From Candidatus Pelagibacter communis (GTDB lineage: Bacteria; Pseudomonadota; Alphaproteobacteria; Pelagibacterales; Pelagibacteraceae): a stretch of 64,000 bases of DNA. Of this stretch, positions 8,618-17,521 are shown one piece after another. Each line of letters begins with the position of its first letter. Position 1 is the first letter of the stretch. The notes under the pieces were generated by a model. That model made no database searches. It saw nothing but the letters and a program-made list of their open reading frames with translations, and was not told where the DNA came from. Where the stretch lies: NCBI RefSeq assembly GCF_001180025.1, contig NZ_CVSK01000047.1, positions 18,867-82,866 on the forward strand. The letters run 5' to 3'. The translations under genes and the position numbers were made by a program.

Positions 8618-10957
8618 ATGATAGGAACAAGTAAAGATATTAAATATCCTGGTTTAAATATTTTACCACCTGGAGTTGAAAGACACGTTGTCAATGGTGG
8701 TGGTCTTACTGGTTTTCAAATTTTTCCTGATGATGAAATAGAAATAATCAATAATGAAGGTAATCAAATATGTGAGATTATTTCTTTTGATAAAGATGGA
8801 AATTCAGATGTTGGAATATTAAATCTTAAATCAAATAATGAAAAAAACTTCATAAGAAATATTCTTAGTGGGAATGATGAAACAATTTTAGCTACCAACT
8901 ATCAATTACAAAAAAGAAATTTAAAAATTTCTAATTCAAAATCTTCAATTATATTTGATCTAGACACAGAGCCTGGTGAAAAAATTAAATTAAAGTCAAA
9001 AGATAAATGTTATGTAATATTTTCAGCTCCTGGTAAAGATATGGATGTTACAGAACAAAATCCACCAACTGATTTAACCATATTCGTTAAAAGAGCTAAA
9101 ATTGTTAATGATAAGGAATTGAATGTAATTCCCGATCCTGTTTTCGAACCTGTTTATGAAGAAAATATAAAGAAAGAAAGTTGTATATCTTATGAGGTTA
9201 AGGAAGGAGATTATATTCAAGTGATAAGTCCAACTGGTAGACAATGTTCTGACTTTGTGGCATTCGATACAAGAAAATTAGAAAAAGGGATTGAAAAAGG
9301 ATTAGACTGGCAAACCACGAGAACATTCATGGGTAATACTTTCCCGGGACCAGGTTTGTTCTCTAAATTTTATGACACAGATCATGAGCCACTTGTTGAA
9401 GTAATAAGAGATACTGTTGGAAAACATGATACTTTTAATCTTGCATGTACTTCAAAGTATTATGAAGACTCAGGATATTTTGGTCATCCAAACTGTTCGG
9501 ATAATTTAACTGAAAGTATGTCTAAATACGGTGTTCAGAAACAAAAAGGTTGGCATGCAATTAATTTGTTTTTTAACACTTCTGCTGGAGGATTGAACTC
9601 TGTTATTTCTGATGAATCATATTCTAGACCTGGTGATTATGTAATGTTTAAGGCTTTGAAAGATTTAACAATAGGAACAACTGCATGTCCAAGCGATATA
9701 GATCCTTGTAATTCATGGAATCCTACAAATATATTTGTTAGAACTTACGACAAAAACAAAGAATTTAAAAAGTCATTTGGTTTTAGAATGAAAACAGACT
9801 CTGAAAATAAACTTACTAGAAATTCTGGTTTTTATGAAAGAACTTCAAAATTAACTAGAAACTTTGTTGATGCTAGAGGCTTTTGGCTTCCAAACGATTA
9901 CACCAAACATGGGTTAGTTAATGAGTACAATGCTTGCAGAAATGATGCTGTGTTAATTGATCTATCATCACTAAGAAAGTTTGAAATAATTGGTCCTGAT
10001 GCTGAGGAGTTAATGAACTACACTCTTACAAGAAATATAAAAAAACTTTCTGTTGGACAGGTTGTATATTCAGCAATGTGTTACGAAAATGGAATGATGT
10101 TCGATGACGGAACTCTTTTAAGATTAAGCGAAACAGGTTTTAGATGGATATGTGGAGATGAGTATGGTGGAGAATGGCTAAAAGAAATTGCAAAAAAAAA
10201 GAATTTTAATGCTATTGTTAAAAACTCAACTGACCAAATAAGTAATGTATCTTTGCAAGGTCCAAAAAGTAGAGAAATTTTAAAAAAAATTATCTTTACA
10301 CCACCAACACAGCCTTCGATAGATGAGTTGGGCTGGTTTAGATTTACAATTTGTAGAATAGAAGAGCTTCAAGGTATTCCGTTAATTGTTTCTAGAACAG
10401 GTTATACTGGTGAATTAGGTTATGAAGTTTGGTGTCATCCAAAACATGCTCCTGAAGTTTGGGATAAATTAATGGAAGCAGGTAAAGATGATGGGTTGAT
10501 ACCAGCTGGGTTTGCTGCATTAGATAAACTAAGAATTGAGGCGGGTTTAATTTTATTTGGCGCTGAATTTGATGGAGAGCAAGACCCTTTTGAAGCCGGT
10601 ATAGGTTTTGCTGTTCCATTGAAAACAAAGGAAGAAGATTTTATTGGTAAAGAGGAATTAATTAAAAGAAAAGCTAACCCTCAAAAGAAATTAGTAGGAC
10701 TAGAACTTAATGGAAAAGAAATAGCAGGCCACGGTGACTGTGTCCATATTGGAAGGTCACAGGTTGGTATAGTTACGAGTGGATGCTTGTCCTCTACGTT
10801 GAATAAAAATATTGCTCTGTGCAGAATTGATGTCCAATACTCTGAAATCGGTACTGAAGTTGAAATAGGTAAAATCGATGGTCATCAAAAAAGGATTGGT
10901 GCTAAAGTTGTTGGTTTTCCATTCTACGATCCAACCAAATCAAGAGTCAAAGCTTAA
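8618..10957 (+). CDS. tdm: Trimethylamine N-oxide demethylase (DUF1989-GcvT fusion)
   Basis: Converts TMAO to dimethylamine and formaldehyde, with the formaldehyde thought to be passed to tetrahydrofolate on the C-terminal domain. 779 aa. The N-terminal half (to about 400) is the DUF1989 domain; the C-terminal half (about 410-779) is GcvT-like (DALDKLRIEAG-type segment, SRTGYTGELGYEVW). Candidate metal ligands C277, H290, C293 (HPNC) and C357 have the same spacing as the zinc set I recall for the Methylocella enzyme, and D212 (QCSDF) fits its catalytic Asp. It is divergent from tmoX, and 5 nt precede the MarR-like gene. No clear ribosome site precedes the ATG. Confidence 0.9.
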   Translation: MIGTSKDIKYPGLNILPPGVERHVVNGGGLTGFQIFPDDEIEIINNEGNQICEIISFDKDGNSDVGILNLKSNNEKNFIRNILSGNDETILATNYQLQKRNLKISNSKSSIIFDLDTEPGEKIKLKSKDKCYVIFSAPGKDMDVTEQNPPTDLTIFVKRAKIVNDKELNVIPDPVFEPVYEENIKKESCISYEVKEGDYIQVISPTGRQCSDFVAFDTRKLEKGIEKGLDWQTTRTFMGNTFPGPGLFSKFYDTDHEPLVEVIRDTVGKHDTFNLACTSKYYEDSGYFGHPNCSDNLTESMSKYGVQKQKGWHAINLFFNTSAGGLNSVISDESYSRPGDYVMFKALKDLTIGTTACPSDIDPCNSWNPTNIFVRTYDKNKEFKKSFGFRMKTDSENKLTRNSGFYERTSKLTRNFVDARGFWLPNDYTKHGLVNEYNACRNDAVLIDLSSLRKFEIIGPDAEELMNYTLTRNIKKLSVGQVVYSAMCYENGMMFDDGTLLRLSETGFRWICGDEYGGEWLKEIAKKKNFNAIVKNSTDQISNVSLQGPKSREILKKIIFTPPTQPSIDELGWFRFTICRIEELQGIPLIVSRTGYTGELGYEVWCHPKHAPEVWDKLMEAGKDDGLIPAGFAALDKLRIEAGLILFGAEFDGEQDPFEAGIGFAVPLKTKEEDFIGKEELIKRKANPQKKLVGLELNGKEIAGHGDCVHIGRSQVGIVTSGCLSSTLNKNIALCRIDVQYSEIGTEVEIGKIDGHQKRIGAKVVGFPFYDPTKSRVKA

Positions 10958-10962
10958 AAATA

Positions 10963-11313
10963 ATGCCAAAAGAAAAAAAGACGTTATTAGATTTTTGGGA
11001 AGATCAAATGAGACAATCTCATACTGCTAGTAACTATTTTTTTAGAAAATCTCCTTCTCACTATCATATGATGTTATTAGTAATGTCTGCACATAAAGAA
11101 AATAAAAAACTATCTGTTGAAGAACTTAAAACTAAATTATTTAAAACATCTAGACCTAAATCTGCATTAATTATTACTGAAGCTTGTGAAAAAGGATTCT
11201 TTCGTCTTGAAAAAACATCAACAGACCAAAGGATAAAAAATATAATACCTAGTGATTCATTTATTAAAGAATTTAATGAATACCTGGATACCTTAAAAAA
11301 TATAAGTTATTAG
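10963..11313 (+). CDS. Small MarR-like winged-helix protein
   Basis: 116 aa, only 5 nt after tdm, so almost surely cotranscribed. The C-terminal half reads like a MarR winged helix: a putative recognition helix (SRPKSALIITEACEKGF), then a wing with TDQRIKNIIPSDSF, where MarR proteins have a D-x-R-x-K pattern. It is shorter than typical MarR (about 140), lacking part of the dimerisation helices. It could regulate tdm, tmoX and the downstream oxidoreductase, where a shared inverted repeat is seen. Family assignment is by pattern only. Confidence 0.6.
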   Translation: MPKEKKTLLDFWEDQMRQSHTASNYFFRKSPSHYHMMLLVMSAHKENKKLSVEELKTKLFKTSRPKSALIITEACEKGFFRLEKTSTDQRIKNIIPSDSFIKEFNEYLDTLKNISY

Positions 11314-11360
11314 CGATAAATTTCACAAAAATCGAAATATCTAAATTATATATATAATTT

Positions 11361-11370
11361 TTAGTTCTAT
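11361..11370. promoter_or_regulatory. Second copy of candidate operator, with TATAAT box just upstream
   Basis: TTAGTTCTAT here closely repeats the element found between tmoX and tdm, and is flanked by T- and A-rich arms that extend the imperfect dyad. A TATAAT hexamer lies at 11353-11358, directly upstream of the element. It would suit a promoter for the FAD oxidoreductase, but no convincing -35 box is visible. An element immediately downstream of a -10 box is a plausible repressor site. Confidence 0.35.
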
Positions 11371-11414
11371 AAAAAATTATATTAATTACTATTTGCAAAA
11401 AATAATGTTTTTTT

Positions 11415-12743
11415 ATGACGACATTACCTTCGAAAGCAAAAGTAGTTATAATCGGTGGTGGAATTCACGGTCTAAGTACTGCTTGGAAACTTTCTGAAAC
11501 TTACAAAAATCCTGGTGACATCGTTGTCTTAGAAAAAAAAGATACTGCAGCTGGTGCAAGCGGAATTGCTTGTGGTGTTGTAAGAAATAATTATTTCCAA
11601 CCAGCAATGAGAGAGCTTATGGCTCACTCAGTTTCAGTTTGGGAGAGTGATCCTAAAGCATTTAAATATAACCCTGTTGGCTACTTACAAATTTCACCTG
11701 AAGTAATGCATGAAGATGTTGCAAGTATTTATGAGCAACAAAAAGCAATCGGATATGAGTCAGTATTTATTGAAGGTGAAAAAGATTGTTCGAATTATAT
11801 GAAAAATATTTTTGATGATTGGCAAGCACAAGGCATCACTTCAATACTTCATGAAAAAAAAGGTGGATACGCATTTAACAAAGATTCAATTAAAGCACTT
11901 GAAAGCAAATCTACATCAAACGGTGTTCAGGTTATGAAAGGTGTAAAAGTAACAGGTTTTAAAAGAGGAAGTAACAGTCAAGCTGTTACAGGGGTGGAGA
12001 CAGACAAAGGTACAATTGAGTGCGAACAGGTTGTTATCGGTGCAGGTCCATGGGCGAGAGATTTTTGGAATATGTTAGAGTTACCTAAAACGGCTAACAT
12101 TAAAGGCAAAGACGGTAAAATGCATGTAACAGATATGTGGACATACTGGATGCTACAAGAAGGTGTTATTGGTGTTGAGCCAGATTTTCTAAAAACTAAT
12201 GATGGTAAACAACCTCCTGTGGTTCATGTAGACTCGACTGCTCCGTTATATTCAGACAAAACAAAAAAATTATTAACAGATAAAATATGGGGAATTTATT
12301 ACAAACCTGACATTGAAGGATTAGGTGTACAAGGGGGAACTTCTCCTTACATAGTTAAAAAACATTTTGATCAAGTTAATGTTGATCCTTATGGAATTGA
12401 GTCACCTGAGTATCAAACAACAGACGCATTTAGTGAAATGTGGTGTTCAGCGTTAGCGCATTGTCAAAAAAGATTTGAGGGTAAATCTGATTTATATAGA
12501 AAAGGACCATCGGGCGGACTTGGATGTATGACACCAGACTCGTTTCCAATCTTTGATAGATTTTTTGAAAACGTTTACATGATTGCAGATGCCAATCATG
12601 GTTATAAAATGATTGGGGTTGGAGAACTTGTTGCAAAAGAAATTCTTGGTACTGAAAGTGATTTATTAAAACCATTTAGATTCAACCGTTACGAGAAGGG
12701 TGAACTTCACCCTACTTCGAACAGTCCGTTTCCTTGGAGCTAG
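11415..12743 (+). CDS. FAD-dependent oxidoreductase, sarcosine oxidase beta-subunit (SoxB/MgdA) like
   Basis: 442 aa. The N-terminal dinucleotide motif IIGGGIHGLSTAW is followed by a DAO-family fold with VVIGAGPWA midway and a C-terminal FAD-contact segment (GGLGCMTPDSFPIFDRF, then DANHGYKMIGVGELVAKEI). This matches the beta subunit of heterotetrameric sarcosine oxidase and of N-methylglutamate dehydrogenase. It lies upstream of the ligase and mgsABC, so N-methylglutamate is the attractive substrate. The alpha, gamma and delta subunits are not encoded in the window, so the enzyme may be single-subunit or different in substrate. No strong ribosome site is seen. Confidence 0.75.
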   Translation: MTTLPSKAKVVIIGGGIHGLSTAWKLSETYKNPGDIVVLEKKDTAAGASGIACGVVRNNYFQPAMRELMAHSVSVWESDPKAFKYNPVGYLQISPEVMHEDVASIYEQQKAIGYESVFIEGEKDCSNYMKNIFDDWQAQGITSILHEKKGGYAFNKDSIKALESKSTSNGVQVMKGVKVTGFKRGSNSQAVTGVETDKGTIECEQVVIGAGPWARDFWNMLELPKTANIKGKDGKMHVTDMWTYWMLQEGVIGVEPDFLKTNDGKQPPVVHVDSTAPLYSDKTKKLLTDKIWGIYYKPDIEGLGVQGGTSPYIVKKHFDQVNVDPYGIESPEYQTTDAFSEMWCSALAHCQKRFEGKSDLYRKGPSGGLGCMTPDSFPIFDRFFENVYMIADANHGYKMIGVGELVAKEILGTESDLLKPFRFNRYEKGELHPTSNSPFPWS

Positions 12744-12812
12744 ACTCTAAGCCTAGACACAAATAAATTTTTCAGCTACGTTTGAATAAATTAAATTCAT
12801 TGAGGGGTGAAA

Positions 12813-14282
12813 ATGACAGATCTAGAGAAACACGTTAACCAACCAGGTAGAGCAAAATTAGTTAAAAAAGTTAGAGAAAAAATTAATGAACTTGGCATCA
12901 CTTATATTTATTATCAATTCATTTCTGTAACAGGTAGAGTTGTTGGTAAAGGCATACCTGCAGATCACTGGGAAAGAACAGCTGAAAAAGGATTTCAATT
13001 AGTTTACGGTGCTACAGCAAACTTGTTCTTAGATCGTCATAATAATTACATTGGATACGGACCAGAAGCTATGGAGCTTGTTGGAATACCTGATCCTGAA
13101 ACTTTTGTTCAATTACCATGGGATAAAAGAGTTGGAAGAGTATTTGTAACTTGTTTTAGAAACAGAGAAGAAAGAAAAAATCCAGGCGGTCATTTAACTT
13201 CAGACTGCAGAGGAAATTTAAGAATTTTCATGGATGAATTTAAGAAAAAACATGGTCTAGAATTAAGAGTTGGTACTGAGCCTGAAATGATGTGGTTAAC
13301 AAAAAATGAGGATGGAACACCTACAGGAAAAGGTTTTTCTAAACCATTCTGTTATCACATTGATCAATTTGAGTCATTAAGACCAGTATTTATGAAGGTT
13401 ATTGAGTACGCAAAAGCAATGGGTCTTGATATGATTCAAGGAGATCACGAAGATGCTCCAGGCCAATTAGAATTAAACTGGACTTACGATAACGTTTTAA
13501 GAAATGCAGATAGATTGTCAACCTACAGACAAATTTGTGCTCAAGTGGCTAGAGAACATAATTTAATTGCTTGCTTTATGACAAAACCATTTATGGGTGT
13601 TTCTGCTAGTGGTTGTCACACAAATATGTCTTTATGGAAAGGTGGAAAAATAAAACTTAACAAACTTGGAAACAAAACTCTTCCAGGTGTAGAAGAAGTA
13701 TTTAGTTATGTTGAAGGTGGAACTAATACTTTTATGCCAGATACAAAAGATATGCAATTACCAGGTAAAATTGGTTTGCAATCAATTGCAGGTATCATGA
13801 AGCATTTACCAGCATTAACAGCTCTTGGATCTTCAACTGTAAATTCTTATAGAAGATTATGGGACCAAGGTTTTTGGGCTCCTGTTTACGCAGACTGGGG
13901 ATATCAAAACAGAACTTGTGGTTTAAGAGTTTCTGCTCCAGGAAGATTTGAGTATAGATCAGTAGACTCGATGCACAATCCTTACTTATTAGGTGCTGCT
14001 TTATTAAAAGCTTGTGATGAAGGTATAACTAAAAAAATGAAACCAGCAGCTCCAGAGTCTAGAAATATTTATGAAGCTCAGAAAGCTGGTAAAGATGTTA
14101 AAAAACTTCCATTAAGTTTAGGTGAAGCTTTGGATAGACTGGCAGAGGATGAAGTAATCAAATCTGCAATGCCAGATGAAATGTATAAAGTTTTCCATTG
14201 GTACAAAAACGATGAGTGGGAAAGATTCCTTGGTGCAACAACACAATGGGATCTGGATACTTATCTTGATTGTCTACCGTAG
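12813..14282 (+). CDS. Glutamine-synthetase-family ligase upstream of mgsABC
   Basis: 489 aa. The ATG at 12813 is preferred over an in-frame GTG at 12807 because GAGGGG (12802-12807) is then 5 nt upstream. GS catalytic-domain features are present: GTEPEMMW (metal Glu), DHEDAPGQLELNW, SASGCHTNMSLW (His loop), NSYRRLW and a late APGRFEYRSVD Arg. Such ligases join glutamate to ammonia or an amine. Its place directly before N-methylglutamate synthase suggests gamma-glutamylmethylamide formation from methylamine. However, the second GS-like enzyme near 20 kb looks closer to characterised GmaS, so I give no symbol. It is probably the first gene of the mgs operon. Confidence 0.78.
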   Translation: MTDLEKHVNQPGRAKLVKKVREKINELGITYIYYQFISVTGRVVGKGIPADHWERTAEKGFQLVYGATANLFLDRHNNYIGYGPEAMELVGIPDPETFVQLPWDKRVGRVFVTCFRNREERKNPGGHLTSDCRGNLRIFMDEFKKKHGLELRVGTEPEMMWLTKNEDGTPTGKGFSKPFCYHIDQFESLRPVFMKVIEYAKAMGLDMIQGDHEDAPGQLELNWTYDNVLRNADRLSTYRQICAQVAREHNLIACFMTKPFMGVSASGCHTNMSLWKGGKIKLNKLGNKTLPGVEEVFSYVEGGTNTFMPDTKDMQLPGKIGLQSIAGIMKHLPALTALGSSTVNSYRRLWDQGFWAPVYADWGYQNRTCGLRVSAPGRFEYRSVDSMHNPYLLGAALLKACDEGITKKMKPAAPESRNIYEAQKAGKDVKKLPLSLGEALDRLAEDEVIKSAMPDEMYKVFHWYKNDEWERFLGATTQWDLDTYLDCLP

Positions 14283-14314
14283 GTCACAGAAATAGATAGA
14301 AAGGGTATAAATAT

Positions 14315-15259
14315 ATGTGTGGAATAGCAGGTTTAATTCATAGAGGGAAATCTTCAAATGTTGGAAGTGAATTGCAAGGTATGCTTCAAGCATTAAAACA
14401 TAGAGGAGAAGATTCAACAGGTTACGCTTTATATGGCGATACGGATGGAAAAAACTTCATCATGCGTTTTAAAGTTGGAGAAAACGTTGGAGAAGGAAGT
14501 TCATCAGTTATGGAAGATGTATCTGTTTACGATGAAAGAAAAAAAATTGTAGATGAAACTCTGGCTGAAATGGGAGCGAAAATAGTTAAAGAAGAAAGAA
14601 CTCTTCCCTACTCTTTAAGATATGAAATTGACTACAATGTTAAAGACCTTTTGGAATTTTCACAACGTATAGAAAGTATTCCAGGTGTTGAAATTCTTTC
14701 GATGGGCAAATCTTTAGAAGTGATTAAAGATCTTGGAAACGCTAAAATGGTTTGTGATAGATATAGCTTAGATAAAGTTGTTGGAACACATGCTATAGGT
14801 CATGCTAGAATGGCTACCGAGTCTGGTGTAGATATCAAATCTGCCCACCCTTTTTGGGGATATCCATTTAGTGATGTATCTGTAGTTCATAATGGACAAT
14901 TAACAAACTACTGGAATAACAGAAGAGTTTTAGAAAACAAAGGTATGAGATTTATGTCTGAGTGTGACTCGGAATTAATTGCAGTTTACCTTGCTGAAAA
15001 AATGAGAGATGGAGCAACTTTAGAAGAAGGAATGAAAGCATCTTTAACAGGTTTAGATGGTGTTTTTACCTACTTTGTTGCAACAAAAGACTCTTTGGGA
15101 ATGGCAAAAGATACAATGGCTGCAAAACCATTGGTATTATATGAGTCTGATGATTTGGTTGCTATGGGATCTGAGGAAATTGCAATTAGATCTGTATTAC
15201 CACAAGAAATTGATACATATGATCCATTTGATGGGGAGGTGAAAGTATGGCAAATCTAA
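14315..15259 (+). CDS. mgsA: N-methylglutamate synthase subunit A (class II glutamine amidotransferase)
   Basis: 314 aa. It begins MCGIAGLIHRGKSS, so Cys2 is the exposed Ntn nucleophile; HRGEDSTGYALYG and the VHNGQLTNYW and CDSELIAVYL segments are those of a PurF/GltB-type amidotransferase domain. In N-methylglutamate synthase this subunit would hydrolyse gamma-glutamylmethylamide (instead of glutamine) and pass on methylamine. The 3' end overlaps mgsB by 13 nt in another frame, and a strong GGGGAGGTG ribosome site for mgsB lies within it. It is half of what would be a split glutamate-synthase-like large subunit. Confidence 0.85.
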   Translation: MCGIAGLIHRGKSSNVGSELQGMLQALKHRGEDSTGYALYGDTDGKNFIMRFKVGENVGEGSSSVMEDVSVYDERKKIVDETLAEMGAKIVKEERTLPYSLRYEIDYNVKDLLEFSQRIESIPGVEILSMGKSLEVIKDLGNAKMVCDRYSLDKVVGTHAIGHARMATESGVDIKSAHPFWGYPFSDVSVVHNGQLTNYWNNRRVLENKGMRFMSECDSELIAVYLAEKMRDGATLEEGMKASLTGLDGVFTYFVATKDSLGMAKDTMAAKPLVLYESDDLVAMGSEEIAIRSVLPQEIDTYDPFDGEVKVWQI

Positions 15260-16101
15260 AAACAGTATCGAAAAAATCAAAAGCCCAATCAATGGGTATG
15301 CATACAGAGGTATTAACAGGAAGAACTCAACAAAAATTCTTTAATCCTGATGAAGCAGAAAACTTTTACTACTTTGGTACATACGATGTAGATTTTAATA
15401 AAAGAACTGATCTTGATGTTAAAGACATGACAGCTCCTGAGGCTAATAAAGAGATCGATAACTTAATGAGCCAAGGATATGGAACAATAGTAATAAAAAA
15501 CCCACAAGGTAAACACAGTCTTGGAGTTGGTATTTTAAATAAACTGAATTTAATTTTTGAAGGAAGTTTAGGATACTTTGGAATGGGTTCTTGTGATGGT
15601 CCAATAGTTAGAATTAATGGAAGAGTTGGATGGTCATGTGCAGAAAATTTAATGGCTGGTAAAGTAGTGATTGAAAAGAATGCTGGATCTTGTTTTGGTG
15701 CGGCAATTAGAGGTGGAGATTTAATTTGTAAAGGTAGTGTTGGTGCCAGAACTGGTATTGATATGAAAGGTGGAACTATAATAATTGGTGGTGACGCTGG
15801 TGCATTTACTGGATTTATGATGCAAAGAGGAAGAATAATTATTCTTGGAGACGTAGGAATAAATTTAGGTGACTCAATGTATGATGGGACAATTTTCGTA
15901 GGTGGAGAAATTGGATCATATGGTAGTGATGCTGTAGATGCTGAATTAACTAAAAGTGATCAAGATTGGCTAAAAAGAAAATTAAAAGTAGCTGAGATTG
16001 GTGAAAATTTTGACGTTAGTAAAATGAAAAAAATTGTAGCTGGTAAAAAACTTTGGAATTATGACAATTTGGAACCTACAGAGAAGAAGGGAGCAATATA
16101 A
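15247..16101 (+). CDS. mgsB: N-methylglutamate synthase subunit B (GXGXG beta-helix domain)
   Basis: 284 aa, homologous to the C-terminal GXGXG beta-helix of glutamate synthase large subunit. The repeat region (about 105-225) shows successive glycine motifs such as GSLGYFGMGSCDG, GDAGAFTGFMMQ and GDVGINLGDSMYDG. The first 60 residues are a non-repeat lead. It is structural, packing against the FMN subunit. It overlaps mgsA by 13 nt and shares one base with the mgsC start (TAATG), so the three are translationally coupled. Confidence 0.85.
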   Translation: MANLKTVSKKSKAQSMGMHTEVLTGRTQQKFFNPDEAENFYYFGTYDVDFNKRTDLDVKDMTAPEANKEIDNLMSQGYGTIVIKNPQGKHSLGVGILNKLNLIFEGSLGYFGMGSCDGPIVRINGRVGWSCAENLMAGKVVIEKNAGSCFGAAIRGGDLICKGSVGARTGIDMKGGTIIIGGDAGAFTGFMMQRGRIIILGDVGINLGDSMYDGTIFVGGEIGSYGSDAVDAELTKSDQDWLKRKLKVAEIGENFDVSKMKKIVAGKKLWNYDNLEPTEKKGAI

Positions 16102-17513
16102 TGCCTAAGAAAAAATCTAAAAAAATTAAAAAAAATGGAAAAGGTGTCGGTGGAAAAGCTGATGTTCATGCACATGAAGAAGGCAAAAGAAATAAAAGTT
16201 TATTAGGTCATAACGCTATCTTCACACCTGAAGTAATAGACGATATTCATATTAAATCTCAATTAGGAAGATACAGAATGCGAGGAATGGCATTGATGAA
16301 AAAAATTCCTACTTTTGATGATTTAGTTTTCTTACCTGGAACACTAACTAGATTTGTAATCGAAGGTTACAGAGAAAAATGTGAAACAAAAACTGTTATT
16401 GGACCAAGATGTGAAAATCCAATTGAGTTAGATATCCCAGTTTATATTACAGGAATGAGTTTCGGTGCGCTTTCTTATGAAGCTAAAACAGCTTTAGCAA
16501 GAGGAGCAACTATGGCTGGTAGTGCTACATGTTCTGGTGAAGGTGGTATGATACCTGACGAAAGAAGATATTCTGAAAAATGGTACTACCAATGTATTCA
16601 ATCAAGATATGGTTTTAATCCTCATCATGCACAATTAGCAGATGGTATTGAGGTATTTATTGGACAGGGTCAAAAAGTTGGAATGGGCGGACACTTAATG
16701 GGTCAAAAAGTTACTGACCAAGTTGCGGAGATGAGATCGTTACCATCTGGTATTGATCAAAGATCTCCGGCAAGACACCCTGACTGGCTAGGACCAGATG
16801 ATTTAGCTTTAAAAGTAGAAGAGCTAAGACAATTAACGAAAAATAAAGTGCCAATTCAATTAAAGTTAGGCGCATCTAAAGTTTATGATGATGTGCGTAT
16901 GGCTGCAAAATGTGATCCTGACTCTATTTACTTAGATGGAATGGAAGGTTCTACTGGAGCTGGCCCACATATAGCTGCTGCAAACACTGGAATTCCTGGT
17001 ATTGCTGCAATTCGAGAAGCCAGAAGAGCAATCGACGATGTTGGAAAAACTGGAAAAGTAACTTTAATTTATGCTGGTGGAGTAAGAGATGGTGCTGACA
17101 TGGCTAAAGCTTTAGCTCTTGGAGCTGATGCAATAGCTATTGGTACAGGGTCTATGATTGCATTAAATTGTAACAAAGACATTCCAGAAGCAAACTTTGA
17201 AAAAGAAATGGGAGTAAAAGCAGGTGAATGTTATCACTGCCATACTGGACGTTGCCCAGTTGGTGTTGCTACTCAAGATCCTAAATTAAGAGCAAGATTA
17301 AACCCTGATGATGCTGCATTAAGAGTTTATAATTATCTTCACTCAATGACTTTAGAAGCTCAGTTGTTAGCAAGAGCTTGTGGAAAAACAAATATCCACT
17401 CTCTAGAGCCTGAAGATTTAGCTGCTTTAACATCAGAAGCATCGGCTTTAGCAAAAGTTCCATTAGCTGGAACTAATTACACAGTTGGTGTTGATAACTA
17501 CCACAAAATATAG
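16101..17513 (+). CDS. mgsC: N-methylglutamate synthase subunit C (FMN-binding GltB-like domain)
   Basis: 470 aa. After a basic N-terminus (MPKKKSKKIKK...) comes the FMN-binding TIM barrel of the glutamate synthase family: ITGMSFGALSYEAKTALARG, QLKLGASKVYDDV, LIYAGGVRDGADMAKAL and the glycine phosphate loop near AIAIGTGSM. A late CYHCHTGRCPVGVATQ cluster carries cysteines placed like the iron-sulfur ligands of GltB. The subunit would carry out reductive joining of methylamine and 2-oxoglutarate to N-methylglutamate. A good ribosome site (GGGAG) precedes the ATG. The first eight residues are identical to those of the next gene's product. Confidence 0.88.
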   Translation: MPKKKSKKIKKNGKGVGGKADVHAHEEGKRNKSLLGHNAIFTPEVIDDIHIKSQLGRYRMRGMALMKKIPTFDDLVFLPGTLTRFVIEGYREKCETKTVIGPRCENPIELDIPVYITGMSFGALSYEAKTALARGATMAGSATCSGEGGMIPDERRYSEKWYYQCIQSRYGFNPHHAQLADGIEVFIGQGQKVGMGGHLMGQKVTDQVAEMRSLPSGIDQRSPARHPDWLGPDDLALKVEELRQLTKNKVPIQLKLGASKVYDDVRMAAKCDPDSIYLDGMEGSTGAGPHIAAANTGIPGIAAIREARRAIDDVGKTGKVTLIYAGGVRDGADMAKALALGADAIAIGTGSMIALNCNKDIPEANFEKEMGVKAGECYHCHTGRCPVGVATQDPKLRARLNPDDAALRVYNYLHSMTLEAQLLARACGKTNIHSLEPEDLAALTSEASALAKVPLAGTNYTVGVDNYHKI

Positions 17514-17521
17514 AGGTAACT

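Noticed and set aside
10392..10628. Long open frames antisense to tdm, mgs, amt and other genes
   Set aside because: They lie wholly within well-supported genes, have no ribosome site or family likeness, and their composition mirrors the opposite strand.
12807..12812. GTG start for the GS-family ligase
   Set aside because: The GTG lies within the ribosome site; ATG at 12813 has correct spacing.
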